This document shows positions 1 to 8,482 of a stretch of 64,000 nucleotides of DNA, in pieces (the first letter of the stretch is position 1; each line of letters opens with the position of its first letter). The notes below the pieces were generated by a model, which did no database searches, was not told where the DNA came from, and saw only the letters and a program-made list of their open reading frames with translations. Source of the DNA: an uncultured Granulosicoccus sp. (GTDB lineage Bacteria > Pseudomonadota > Gammaproteobacteria > Granulosicoccales > Granulosicoccaceae); NCBI GenBank assembly GCA_937924505.1, contig CALDSR010000019.1, positions 1-64,000 of the forward strand. Reading direction: 5' to 3'. The translations under genes were made by a program, and so were the position numbers.

Positions 1-1536
1 AAGACGTTTTTCACCAGTAATGCATGGCGCAGACGACGCAATTCGAAATCTGAAGGTCGTACCTTTTCCAGGTTTGCTTTCGATGCTCATCGACGTTTCA
101 TGCAGTGCCAATATATTGTTGACTATTGCCAGCCCCAGGCCCGATTGTCCACCCATGCCGCCTGGTTTCGTATCAGCTCCAGTAAAATACCGTTGCGTTA
201 CCTGTCTACTTTGTTCCTGGCTCATGCCGCAACCTGTGTCAATAAACGAAACGTCTACGTAGTCATTATGCAACCGTTCAAGGTGGATAATCACGTCACC
301 TCCGTTGGCGGTATGGCGTATAGCGTTTTCAACCAGGTTCTCAAATACGCGATGAATCATCCCGATATCCGCTTTAACCTCGAAGTCACTTCCGTGGCTA
401 TGAGTCGGCTTGATGTACAAATTGATGTCACTTTTGTGCGCCTTGATCTGGAATTCTTGCGCTGTATCGTTTGCTAATTCAAGGAGGCTGAAAATCTCGA
501 TCGACGGGCTTATCTCTCCTGATTCCAGTTTGGTTAGTGTGAAAAGCTGTGCTACCAGTTTTCGAAGGTGTTTGCTTTGTCGAAAGGCTATGCGGATGTA
601 CGCGTGTTTTTCTTCGGAACTGAGTGAGCTTCTTTTCAATAGCAGAGTTTCAAGGTAACTTTGCATCGTAGTTAGCGGGGTGCGTAAATCGTGGGAAATA
701 TTTGCTATGAATTCGCGTCTGTTTGCGTCCTTGCTTTCCAGTTCTTCGTACTGCGCAACCAGTTTATTTGCCATGGTCTGATAGGAGTGCGCTAATTGAT
801 CGATTTCATCGAATCCGAATTTTCGGTCTGGCGGGAGCTCAATAGTATTGTTTGACAAGTTGGGCAGAACCAGCGCGTCGTCATTTACTCTCTGGTTGAG
901 AATCTTCAGACGACGAGTCAGTGTGAGGAAAACCATAACGCCACTCAGAAAAGCGAGCATGAGTGCGCTGGTCAGGGTGATGGCCAGGTTTCTAAAACTG
1001 TAACTGCTTTTCAATGTGTCAAGCATGGACTGATATTGCTTGCCGGCTACAACGGCATATACATACCCGGCTATTGTTCTATTGCCTGTTGATGCGTCAT
1101 TGACAAAAAGTGGAAATGCCGAAAATATACGCCGTTTGGAGATGTGTTTGGGGTCGTCGCCTTTGATGGGTAACACTCTATCAAGCTGTAAAAATGCCTT
1201 GATTGGTTTCAGGTCAACGCTAGTGCGTGTCAGTTGGACATTATCGGGAGCACTGGCGATGACTAAGCCGTTTCGATCAAGCATATAGACTTCGACACTC
1301 GGATTTATCATCATTACGTGAGGTGCGAGATCTTCCAGCCACGCGGGACTGACGGCATCATTTTCAATGAAACCACCATTTTCAGCCATATACATGGCGA
1401 TGGGTGCATTGAGGCGCTGGGTAAATTCTAAAAAATAGTCCTGACTCGAGCGATGGGTCAGCCACAGTACCGATAATCCCAGAATGAGCAGTATCCCGGT
1501 AAAGGCGATTGATAAACGGGCAAATAGTGTAGTCAC
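1..1536 (-). CDS. Sensor histidine kinase, 3' end cut by window edge
   Basis: Membrane sensor kinase that would phosphorylate the response regulator encoded just upstream in the same operon. Translating the minus strand from a GTG at 1536-1534 gives an N-terminal membrane segment (about residues 8-27), an extracytoplasmic sensor domain, a second membrane segment leading into a HAMP-like linker, then the H-box ISHDLRTPL with the phospho-His near residue 282 (bases 691-693). The ATPase domain follows, with N-box ENLVENAIRHT, G1 box DTGCGMS and G2 box SGLGLAIV. The frame is still open at base 1, so only a short C-terminal tail is missing. The GTG overlaps the regulator's TGA as GTGA, a sign of translational coupling. 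The stimulus is unknown; the sensor domain matches nothing I can name. Confidence 0.93.
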   Translation of the reverse strand, partial: MTTLFARLSIAFTGILLILGLSVLWLTHRSSQDYFLEFTQRLNAPIAMYMAENGGFIENDAVSPAWLEDLAPHVMMINPSVEVYMLDRNGLVIASAPDNVQLTRTSVDLKPIKAFLQLDRVLPIKGDDPKHISKRRIFSAFPLFVNDASTGNRTIAGYVYAVVAGKQYQSMLDTLKSSYSFRNLAITLTSALMLAFLSGVMVFLTLTRRLKILNQRVNDDALVLPNLSNNTIELPPDRKFGFDEIDQLAHSYQTMANKLVAQYEELESKDANRREFIANISHDLRTPLTTMQSYLETLLLKRSSLSSEEKHAYIRIAFRQSKHLRKLVAQLFTLTKLESGEISPSIEIFSLLELANDTAQEFQIKAHKSDINLYIKPTHSHGSDFEVKADIGMIHRVFENLVENAIRHTANGGDVIIHLERLHNDYVDVSFIDTGCGMSQEQSRQVTQRYFTGADTKPGGMGGQSGLGLAIVNNILALHETSMSIESKPGKGTTFRFRIASSAPCITGEKRL

Positions 1537-2231
1537 GGCAAAGGAACGGATAATTTGTAGCCTACTCCCCAGACCGTTTGAATATATCTTGGGTTGCTTG
1601 GATCTCTCTCGATTTTTGCACGTAAGCGATTGATGTGACTATTCACGGTATGCAAATACCCTGTGTATTGATAGCCCCAAACTTCCTCAAGGAGCTCTTT
1701 ACGTTTGAACACGCGTTCCGGTGCCATTGCAAAGAAGCGGAGTAAGTCAAATTCTCGGCTGGTAAGCGATATTTGTTCACCACTGACGGACACGGTGCGT
1801 GCGGTGGGATTTAATACTATTTCGTTTACAGTGATAAGTTCTGGCGTGGGTGTCTCACGCAGCGCATCAATACGCCTGAAAATCGCTTTAACACGGGCGA
1901 TGAGCTCGGTAATGCTAAATGGTTTGGTGATGTAGTCATCTGCGCCACTGTCAAGCCCTGATACTCGCTCGGCTTCGGACGTGCGAGCCGTCACTAGAAT
2001 GATTGGGGTGGCAGGGTTGAACTGCCTGACTTGTTGGCAAATCGTCAAGCCGTCAACTTGTGGCAACGTCAAGTCGAGCATGATCAGATCCCAGTCTTTT
2101 TTCAACGCCAGCGTCAGACCTCGTATGCCGTCGGCCGCATGAGTCACGTCAAGCGCCAAATCCTCCAGATGCAATTTGACGATATCCGCAATTTCTTGCT
2201 CATCTTCAACCAGCAGGATTTGTCGGTTCAT
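1533..2231 (-). CDS. OmpR/PhoB-family response regulator
   Basis: DNA-binding response regulator of 232 residues, the usual length for this family. The receiver domain has the acidic pair near E9-D10, phospho-acceptor D53 in LIMLDLTLP, T81 and K103 in ITKPF. The C-terminal half is a winged-helix trans_reg_C domain ending in the typical VWGVGYKL segment. It is transcribed before its kinase with a 4-bp overlap. The exported spondin-domain gene lies upstream on the same strand, 133 bp away, and may be a target or merely a neighbour; the sequence does not decide. Confidence 0.95.
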   Translation of the reverse strand: MNRQILLVEDEQEIADIVKLHLEDLALDVTHAADGIRGLTLALKKDWDLIMLDLTLPQVDGLTICQQVRQFNPATPIILVTARTSEAERVSGLDSGADDYITKPFSITELIARVKAIFRRIDALRETPTPELITVNEIVLNPTARTVSVSGEQISLTSREFDLLRFFAMAPERVFKRKELLEEVWGYQYTGYLHTVNSHINRLRAKIERDPSNPRYIQTVWGVGYKLSVPLP

Positions 2232-2337
2232 AGGGCGCTAGAGTTTGATAGGGTATACATCGGCGATTACCCCTGTAGGGAGACGACTCTTTGGTTCGAC
2301 TGTATCCCTTCCATAAGTTCACTGGCGCGAAGGGTTT

Positions 2338-2355
2338 GAGGCCTTCCTTGGCCTC
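2338..2355 (-). terminator. Small hairpin after the spondin-domain gene
   Basis: A 6-bp inverted repeat (GAGGCC, 6-nt loop, GGCCTC) sits 10 bases past the stop codon of the spondin-domain gene. No T-run follows on the minus strand, so it is at best a weak terminator or an mRNA-stabilising stem. Confidence 0.25.
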
Positions 2356-2364
2356 GGATTGCTA

Positions 2365-3351
2365 TTACTGAGAATTGGTGCGCACGGCTACAGCGGACGG
2401 CCTGCCGACATTGCCATCAGCATCGACGGCTCTGATCTCATAGGTATAGTCTGTATCTGGTTCCAGATTCTGGTCAAAGAAACTTAAACCCTCGCGAGTT
2501 TCCAGGACGCTCCCATTTCGGCGAATCTCGTAACCCGTGACGTAGGAACTGGTGGATGTGGCTGCCTGCCAGAATATCTCCAGCGCACTGCTTGAGTAAG
2601 CAACCCCATTCAGACCAGATACGGTAGACACCGCACTGTCACCACCCATTTTTGTGATCGTTACGCGGGCTACTGGGTTTAGCCATCGATGTACCGCCTG
2701 ATTGATATCACTGATACCACCAGTGGCGTCAAGATCACCTATAACGTTGCGATGTACGTGAACGAAGCCTTCAACGTGCCCGGGAACACCACTACCACCG
2801 ACGCCAGTACCTGTGGCTACCACAGGAGGTGGAGCCGGGAATCCCGCTTCGCCCGGAGCGCCACTGCCAACAATTTCATCATTGGCCTCGGTGCCAGCAT
2901 CGTACCCAAGCGCGTTGTAAACAGCGTAGGCACCCGCGCCACCGGTTGGTAGCTTTACCGAGTTCAGACCAACGAAACCGTCGTTAGTCGGCAGCAGCAT
3001 GCCAGCCAACGAGAGTACAGAACCGGCTCCGTCATCAATCATGAAAGTAGCTGTACCACCTGGAGCGATAAGCCCGTCGCCGTTCGCGACGGTTGCCCCG
3101 ACACTTTCAAGAAGCGCCGCCATCGAACTGGTATCGCCGCCTTCTGCGATCGCTTGCAGTTGAGCGGACGCTTCGCTGCCAGCGGAGAACATCCGAGCAT
3201 CGGGCGAGTGCGTGGCCAGTATCAATGGTGTGAAATGCATACCATTGGTCAGGTTGGTGACACTTATTTCGTAGGACGCTGCGACAGCAGTTCCCGAAAT
3301 CGCAGTCACGGCAGTCGCAAGGGCTGCGGAATAAAGTTTAAGTCGTTGCAT
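2365..3351 (-). CDS. Exported spondin-domain protein with C-terminal fibronectin type III domain
   Basis: 328 residues. A Sec signal peptide covers about residues 1-25, with an AVA-A cleavage site. The next part (about 26-215) looks like a bacterial Spondin_N domain, as in YEISVTNLTNGMHFTPL, the ATHSPDARMF loop and a later HVHRN segment. A fibronectin type III fold follows (about 240-326), ending DADGNVGRPSAVAV. Such proteins are secreted or cell-surface and usually of unknown role, possibly adhesive. The start has a good ribosome site (AGAGGAAG, 5 nt spacing). The gene diverges from the sdh-like operon and precedes the two-component system. The domain calls rest on pattern recognition; the cellular role is unknown. 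Confidence 0.78.
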   Translation of the reverse strand: MQRLKLYSAALATAVTAISGTAVAASYEISVTNLTNGMHFTPLILATHSPDARMFSAGSEASAQLQAIAEGGDTSSMAALLESVGATVANGDGLIAPGGTATFMIDDGAGSVLSLAGMLLPTNDGFVGLNSVKLPTGGAGAYAVYNALGYDAGTEANDEIVGSGAPGEAGFPAPPPVVATGTGVGGSGVPGHVEGFVHVHRNVIGDLDATGGISDINQAVHRWLNPVARVTITKMGGDSAVSTVSGLNGVAYSSSALEIFWQAATSTSSYVTGYEIRRNGSVLETREGLSFFDQNLEPDTDYTYEIRAVDADGNVGRPSAVAVRTNSQ

Positions 3352-3495
3352 AGATCTTCCTCTGAAAGGTTGTTTGTGAGTGCACAGAGGTAAGAAGCGC
3401 TGCAGAAAAACAAGTTGTCACAGAATTATCACGTTTCATACACGTTTTTGTGACATAACTGGCGGAGTTCAGATGCCCCGAATCCATCCGTAGCG

Positions 3496-3513
3496 ATCCG
3501 AATTTCCTCGGAT
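3496..3513. promoter_or_regulatory. ATCCGA inverted repeat in the divergent spondin/sdh region
   Basis: ATCCGA and TCGGAT form a perfect 6-bp inverted repeat with a 6-nt spacer, and a further ATCCGA copy lies near 3553. The repeats sit between two divergent genes, so they may be an operator for either. The responsible regulator is not evident. Confidence 0.3.
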
Positions 3514-3544
3514 AGGAATCCATTTCGGGTCACGTCGAAAATGC

Positions 3545-3572
3545 TTACATTTAATCCGAGGAATAATATAAC
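3545..3572 (+). promoter_or_regulatory. Candidate sigma70 promoter of the sdh-like operon
   Basis: TTACAT at 3545-3550 and TATAAC at 3567-3572 are spaced 16 bp in an AT-rich stretch upstream of the sdhB-like gene. This is a consensus match by eye only. The predicted transcript start near 3579 would give a leader of about 50 nt. Confidence 0.35.
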
Positions 3573-3629
3573 TATATGAAAGATATACTTTTATTGTATT
3601 AGCCGCTAAGATTTAGAAACTACCGAATT

Positions 3630-4367
3630 GTGCGCCCCTTGCCCATGCCGTCCGATGTCATTCAGGTTGAAATTCAGCGCGGTACGACAGAGGTGTCTCA
3701 CACCGAGAAATTCGAAGTTCCAGCTTTCGAAAACCAGACCGTTCTCGATGTCGTTTCCTGGGTGCAGCAGAATACCGATCCGACACTTAGCTACCGGTTT
3801 GCCTGCCGAGTCGGTATGTGCGGAAGCTGTGCGATGATGGTAAATGGTGTTCCGCGCTGGACATGTCGAACCCATATTTCAAAAGTGCTTGTCGACGATA
3901 AGATTACCATTGGGCCGTTACGCAACTTACCCGTCATAAAAGACTTGGTTGTCGATATGGATCCGTTCTTTGACAAGTGGGTATCGGCTGAAGGGGTCCA
4001 CCACGGTACGCTAAGCCGTCACGATCCGATTGCACCGATCGATGAAAACAGCAGCGCCCGCGTTAAAGCAAACGCGGGTATCGAATGCATCAATTGTTCG
4101 GTTTGCTATTCCGCCTGCGATACCGTCACGGGGAGCCCAGATTACCTGGGGCCCGCTGCGTTGAACCGCGCCTGGACTTTGCTCAACGATGCCAAAGATG
4201 AAGGGCGTACTGCAATACTCGATGCAGTTTCAGGTACAGGCGGCTGCCATAATTGTCATTCCATGGGGTCCTGCACCACTTATTGTCCCAATGAGCTGGA
4301 TCCGATGTCAGCGATTGCGGGTCTCAAACGCGAAACGTCCAAGCGCTTTTTCAAGAGAGGTGCATGA
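3630..4367 (+). CDS. sdhB: Succinate dehydrogenase/fumarate reductase iron-sulfur subunit
   Basis: Electron-transfer subunit linking the flavoprotein to the membrane quinone site. It has a plant-ferredoxin-type domain with [2Fe-2S] ligands C59, C64, C67 and C79. The C-terminal bacterial-ferredoxin part has CINCSVCYSAC (C153, C156, C159, C163) and a [3Fe-4S] set C209, C215, C219 in CHSMGSCTTYCP, with an extra Cys at 206. Length (245 residues) is normal. The start could be the GTG at 3630 or the in-frame ATG at 3645; neither has a clear ribosome site. The stop overlaps the next gene's start (ATGATG). The B-first gene order differs from the classical sdhCDAB and supports a lineage separate from the TCA-cycle enzyme. 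Confidence 0.9.
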   Translation: MRPLPMPSDVIQVEIQRGTTEVSHTEKFEVPAFENQTVLDVVSWVQQNTDPTLSYRFACRVGMCGSCAMMVNGVPRWTCRTHISKVLVDDKITIGPLRNLPVIKDLVVDMDPFFDKWVSAEGVHHGTLSRHDPIAPIDENSSARVKANAGIECINCSVCYSACDTVTGSPDYLGPAALNRAWTLLNDAKDEGRTAILDAVSGTGGCHNCHSMGSCTTYCPNELDPMSAIAGLKRETSKRFFKRGA

Positions 4368-4699
4368 TGCTTGATATACGGCTGTATATGGCTCAGCGGA
4401 TCACGGCTTTATTGATGGCGCCATTGGTCATTGGGCATATTGCATTAATGATCTATGCCGTCCAGGGAGGGCTCAGTACCGAGGAAATATTGAATCGCAC
4501 GCAAGGGTCAATCGCGTGGTTCGCATTCTATGGCGTATTCGTGACTGCGGTATCCATTCATGCGGCTATTGGTGTCAGGACGGTGTTATACGAGTGGGCT
4601 GGTATCAAAGGCGTTTTGTTAACCGTGGTCACTGTTGCGATCGGCTTAAGCTTGTTTCTACTCGGTGCGCGTGCGGTCTGGGCAGTGACGTTTTCGTGA
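4364..4699 (+). CDS. Succinate dehydrogenase-like membrane anchor subunit (first)
   Basis: A 111-residue hydrophobic protein with three predicted membrane helices, the size and layout of SdhC/SdhD anchor subunits. The AQRITALLMAPLVIGH segment resembles the first helix of the family. Histidines in helix 1 (VIGH) and helix 2 (SIHAAIG) are candidate heme b ligands. The start overlaps the sdhB stop, and its own stop overlaps the next GTG start, so all three are translationally coupled. Whether it is C-like or D-like cannot be settled by eye. Confidence 0.82.
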   Translation: MMLDIRLYMAQRITALLMAPLVIGHIALMIYAVQGGLSTEEILNRTQGSIAWFAFYGVFVTAVSIHAAIGVRTVLYEWAGIKGVLLTVVTVAIGLSLFLLGARAVWAVTFS

Positions 4700-5049
4700 G
4701 TACGGTGAAAGACCTTTCCGGGCGAGCTCATCCGCTGTGGCTTGCTTACATTCTGCATCGCGTGTCGGGGTTAGGGCTGGCGTTTTTTTTACCGTTGCAT
4801 TTTTGGGTACTGGCGATGGCCATGACTGATCCGGCCAAGTTGGATGGTTTTCTTAATCTGACTGATTTCACCATAGTAAAGCTGGCGGAGTTCGTATTGG
4901 TGTTTCTGTTGGCGGTACACATGCTAGGTGGGCTGCGCTTGATGGCAATGGAATGGTTACCGTGGTCAGCTTCTCAGAAAACGTTTGCGGCTTCCGCCGT
5001 TGCGACAGCGTTTTTAATTGCGATGCTGTTTTTTCTGCAGGCGCTGTAA
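4696..5049 (+). CDS. Succinate dehydrogenase-like membrane anchor subunit (second)
   Basis: A 117-residue, three-helix membrane protein of the Sdh cytochrome b subunit family. It begins with the typical HPLWLAYILHRVSGLGL motif, and later LAVHMLGGLRL supplies a candidate heme-ligand His. I chose the GTG at 4696 because it overlaps the upstream stop as GTGA and places the family motif right at the N-terminus. The longer frame opening at 4516 would run almost wholly inside the previous gene. The flavoprotein gene begins 3 bases after the stop. Confidence 0.85.
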   Translation: MSTVKDLSGRAHPLWLAYILHRVSGLGLAFFLPLHFWVLAMAMTDPAKLDGFLNLTDFTIVKLAEFVLVFLLAVHMLGGLRLMAMEWLPWSASQKTFAASAVATAFLIAMLFFLQAL

Positions 5050-5052
5050 CCC

Positions 5053-6813
5053 ATGCGAATTTCTGACATCGAACGGCACGACACCGACATCTTGATTCTG
5101 GGCTCGGGAGGCGCTGGGCTTTTTGCGGCCCTTCATGCAAAACAAACGGCACCTCCGGGTACGAAAATCTCTATTGCGGTCAAAGGCTTGATCGGCAAGT
5201 GTGGGTGCACACGCATGGTTCAGGGTGGGTACAACGTGGCGCTTGGCGGCGGAGACACGGTTGAGCGACACTTCATGGATACCATTAAAGGCGGAAAGTG
5301 GTTGCCTGATCAAGACATGGCCTGGCGCCTTTGTAAACAGGCTGTCGTGCGAATTCGAGAGCTGGAAAATGAAATCGGTTGCTTCTTCGATCGTAATTCA
5401 GATGGGTCTCTGCATCAGAAAGCGTTTGCCGGCCAGACAGCTGATCGAACCGTACACAAAGGTGATTTAACCGGCATTGAAATCATCAATCGCCTCATGG
5501 AGAAGGTGTTGGCCAGTGGGGTTGAAAAGCTGCAGGAGCATCGAGCGGTTGGTCTTGTTCCGACAAAGGAGGGTACTGCCTTGGCCGGTGTTCTGATGAT
5601 CGACATGCGTACCGGTACGTTCCGATTGGTACGTGCCAAGACGGTGTTAATGGCCACTGGTGGCGGCCCTTCCATGTACAAATACCATACGCCAAGTGGT
5701 GACAAGACAATGGATGGCCTGGCGATGGCATTGCGTGTCGGCTTACCGCTGCGGGATATGGAAATGGTGCAGTTCCATCCCACCGGATTGTTGGCAGGTC
5801 ATCACACTCGCATGACAGGAACCGTACTTGAAGAGGGCTTGCGCGGTGCGGGCGGACAGCTGATCAATCATTCGGATCAGCGATTTATGTTTGACTACGA
5901 TGATCTTGGTGAACGTGCCACTCGTGATGTGGTCAGTCGAGGCATATATGCGGAGATGCGCAAGAACAATAACCCCGAGCAGGAGGGCGTCTTTATTTCT
6001 ATGTCGCACCTGGGCCCTGAATGGGTTGCGAAGAAATTCAAGGGTATGGTCAAACGTTGCGCCGACAGTGGTTTTGACCTTGCGGCCGGTAAAGTGGAAG
6101 TGGTACCAACCGCACACTATTTTATGGGCGGTGTGGTTGTGGACATTGATACGCGCACTGCGATGGAAGGGCTCTATGTAGCGGGTGAGGATGCAGGTGG
6201 CGCACACGGGTCTAATCGTCTGGGTGGCAATGGCGTTGCCAATTCAACCGTCTATGGTGGTATAGCAGGTGACACCATGGGAACTGACATTCGTAAAATG
6301 CCCGCTCTTCGTGAACCTGACGAGGCGGTACTTGCGGCTGAGTTGGAAAGAGCCATTCATCCGCTGAAAAATAAACCTGAGCTCGTCTTGCCACATCGTC
6401 AGCGACTGCAGGATGTCATGTGGGAGGACGTGGGTGTTATGCGTAACGAGATTGGAATGCGACGTGGTTTGCAGGGGATTGCTGAGGTGTCCGATGCATT
6501 GATGGACGTTGGTGTGTCTTCCGATAATCTGGCCTTCAATCTGAGCTGGCACGATTGGCTGAATCTTCGCTCGCTGTGTGATATCTCGGAAGTGATCGCC
6601 CGAGCCGGCATCGCTCGCGAGAATTCACGTGGTGCGCATTTCCGTGAAGACTTTCCGGAGGCCGGCGTGATGAAGGACAGTGATTTCACGGTTGCGAAAA
6701 TGGATGGCGATGACCTCGCCGTCACTCGTGAACCGGTGAAATTCACGATAGTGAGTCCTGGAGATTCCATTTTGCCTGATACAGAACCTGAAACCCTGGT
6801 TGCGACACCATGA
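5053..6813 (+). CDS. sdhA: Succinate dehydrogenase/fumarate reductase flavoprotein, His-to-Cys variant at the FAD attachment site
   Basis: Catalytic FAD subunit (586 residues) for interconversion of succinate and fumarate, or of a related dicarboxylate. The Rossmann motif is LGSGGAG (16-22). The active-site family motifs are present: FHPTGLL, a conserved Arg region (LEEGLRGAGG and ERATRDVVSR), TAHYFMGG and NRLGGNG. The segment that normally reads SHTxxAQGG reads GCTRMVQGG (51-59), so Cys52 occupies the place of the histidine that carries covalent FAD in classical SdhA/FrdA. FAD is therefore probably bound non-covalently or differently, which often changes the redox potential and favoured direction. 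It is followed at once (4-bp overlap) by the class I fumarase genes. Confidence 0.9.
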   Translation: MRISDIERHDTDILILGSGGAGLFAALHAKQTAPPGTKISIAVKGLIGKCGCTRMVQGGYNVALGGGDTVERHFMDTIKGGKWLPDQDMAWRLCKQAVVRIRELENEIGCFFDRNSDGSLHQKAFAGQTADRTVHKGDLTGIEIINRLMEKVLASGVEKLQEHRAVGLVPTKEGTALAGVLMIDMRTGTFRLVRAKTVLMATGGGPSMYKYHTPSGDKTMDGLAMALRVGLPLRDMEMVQFHPTGLLAGHHTRMTGTVLEEGLRGAGGQLINHSDQRFMFDYDDLGERATRDVVSRGIYAEMRKNNNPEQEGVFISMSHLGPEWVAKKFKGMVKRCADSGFDLAAGKVEVVPTAHYFMGGVVVDIDTRTAMEGLYVAGEDAGGAHGSNRLGGNGVANSTVYGGIAGDTMGTDIRKMPALREPDEAVLAAELERAIHPLKNKPELVLPHRQRLQDVMWEDVGVMRNEIGMRRGLQGIAEVSDALMDVGVSSDNLAFNLSWHDWLNLRSLCDISEVIARAGIARENSRGAHFREDFPEAGVMKDSDFTVAKMDGDDLAVTREPVKFTIVSPGDSILPDTEPETLVATP

Positions 6814-7775
6814 TCAATATCGATCTTATCCAAAAAACCGCTGATGATTTAATGCGAAAAGCGGCCATTGAAATTCCTGAGGATTACCTTGGCGGATTAA
6901 AGAAAGCGGCCAAGGATGAGGAAAACGAGCTGCCATCGTTTGTCCTTAACGTCATGCTCGAAAACTATGAGGCAGCCAAAGAGGATCGCTGTGCCATGTG
7001 CGGTGACACCGGTGTGCCTCGCTGGTTCGTCAAACTTGGAAACGAGGCGCAGGTCGAGGGTGGTATGGTGGCGCTGGAGACTGCATTGCGCAGGGCAACG
7101 GCCAGTGCAACGAATGGTGTGCCATTGAGGCCCAACCGTGTGCATCCCCTCTGGCGTACCGATCACAATAACAACGTCGGAATTGGTGCGCCTGAGATTG
7201 AATATGGTTTCGAACCAGAAGGTGAGTGGATCGATTTGATCACGGTGCATAAGGGCGGGCTGTTTGGCACCGACTATCGCATGTTGTTTCCATCCGACGG
7301 TGTGCAGGGTATCAAGCGTTTCTACCTCGACAGTCTGATGGCGTTCGGTAAGCGTGGCTTGGCCTGTCAACCGGCGATCATCGGTATAGGCTTGGGTGGC
7401 TCCAAAGATATCTGCATGACGCTGGGTAAACGTGCCTCCACGTTGCGCACAGTCGGAAGCCGCAATTCAGACGCACGCATCGCGGAGATGGAAGACGAGT
7501 TCAAGGAGCTGGGTAATTCTATTGGTATGGGTGCCATGGGATTTGTCGGTAAGAACATGGTGGTCGATTGCAATATCGAAGTGGGCTACTGTCACACCGG
7601 CGGTATGCCGATGTCAGTCCATGCATTTTGCTTGTCTTCGCGACGCGCGGTTGCCCGGGTTTTCCCTGACGGGCGGGTAGAACATCGCACCGATCCGGAC
7701 TGGTTCACCCCGTATCAACGGCGTGAGACTGTCGAATGGGAACCGTTACTGGAGTCAGCTCATGAGTCTTCGTGA
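6810..7775 (+). CDS. Class I fumarase/tartrate dehydratase alpha subunit
   Basis: Iron-sulfur hydro-lyase catalytic subunit of the two-subunit class I fumarase family, which includes fumarase, L(+)-tartrate dehydratase and mesaconase. It is 321 residues, slightly longer than TtdA. Expected [4Fe-4S] ligands are C64 in CGDTG, the Cys in CQPAIIGIGLGG and the Cys in CLSSRR. The GNSIGMGAMGFVGK segment is the family's conserved core. Its ATG overlaps the flavoprotein stop and its C-terminus overlaps the beta-subunit start. The context favours a C4/C5 dicarboxylate as substrate, but fumarate, tartrate and mesaconate cannot be told apart by eye. Confidence 0.88.
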   Translation: MINIDLIQKTADDLMRKAAIEIPEDYLGGLKKAAKDEENELPSFVLNVMLENYEAAKEDRCAMCGDTGVPRWFVKLGNEAQVEGGMVALETALRRATASATNGVPLRPNRVHPLWRTDHNNNVGIGAPEIEYGFEPEGEWIDLITVHKGGLFGTDYRMLFPSDGVQGIKRFYLDSLMAFGKRGLACQPAIIGIGLGGSKDICMTLGKRASTLRTVGSRNSDARIAEMEDEFKELGNSIGMGAMGFVGKNMVVDCNIEVGYCHTGGMPMSVHAFCLSSRRAVARVFPDGRVEHRTDPDWFTPYQRRETVEWEPLLESAHESS

Positions 7776-8427
7776 AATCCGACTATCAACCACCCCAACT
7801 GACGAGGCCATCAGCGAACTGCGGCTGGGTGATATTGTCTATCTGGATGGTCTTATGTACACGGCGCGAGAAGGCGTATACATGCGTGCCCTTGAAGACA
7901 AGGCCAATATACCGATGGATTTACCGTTGGAATCTGCGGCCAATTTTCATTGCTCGCCGGCAGCCCGTATCAATGCAGATGGTTCATTTGATATGGGCGC
8001 CGTAACTGCCACAGCGTCTTTCCGGTTTGCCAAATGGCTTCCTGAGTGGTTCGAAAAAACCGGTGCAAAGTTGATTGTGGGCAAGGGCGGCATGACGTCC
8101 AAAGACTACAAGGATTATTTCGTACCTAACGGTGCGGTGTATTTGTCGACTGTGGGTTATGGTACCGGTGCGCTGTTAGGGCGTGGTATTGAAAACGTGG
8201 AAGCTGTGCATTGGCACGATGAGCTTGGATTGGCGCAGGCAATGTGGGTCATCAAGTGCAATAAAATGGGGCCATTTATCGTGGCATCTGATCTTTCTGG
8301 TGACTGTCTTTTTGAACGTGAAAACGCCAAAATTGCCAAAAATATCGAGAAAGCCTACGAAGGCACAAAGCCCGCTGTATTGAAGCGTTATGGTGAAACT
8401 GATGATCGATCGGACGAATTGATCTGA
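7762..8427 (+). CDS. Class I fumarase/tartrate dehydratase beta subunit
   Basis: Partner (221 residues) of the alpha subunit. It has the swivelling domain of the family, with LRLGDIVYLDGLMYTAREG at the N-terminus and the conserved GKGGM loop that contributes to the active site. I chose ATG 7762 rather than the frame opening at 7723, because GGAG lies 7 nt upstream and the family motif then sits at the expected place; it overlaps the alpha gene by 14 bp. It is the last gene of the operon. The next gene converges from the other strand 55 bp away. Confidence 0.88.
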   Translation: MSLREIRLSTTPTDEAISELRLGDIVYLDGLMYTAREGVYMRALEDKANIPMDLPLESAANFHCSPAARINADGSFDMGAVTATASFRFAKWLPEWFEKTGAKLIVGKGGMTSKDYKDYFVPNGAVYLSTVGYGTGALLGRGIENVEAVHWHDELGLAQAMWVIKCNKMGPFIVASDLSGDCLFERENAKIAKNIEKAYEGTKPAVLKRYGETDDRSDELI

Positions 8428-8482
8428 CCACTAGGTGATTACCTGCGTCAGGCCGCTTGTGCAGGGGCGGGACCACATTGAA

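Noticed and set aside
4516..5049. Longer frame opening at 4516 for the second membrane anchor subunit
   Set aside because: It would start deep inside the preceding gene. The GTG at 4696 overlaps the upstream stop and fits the family N-terminus.
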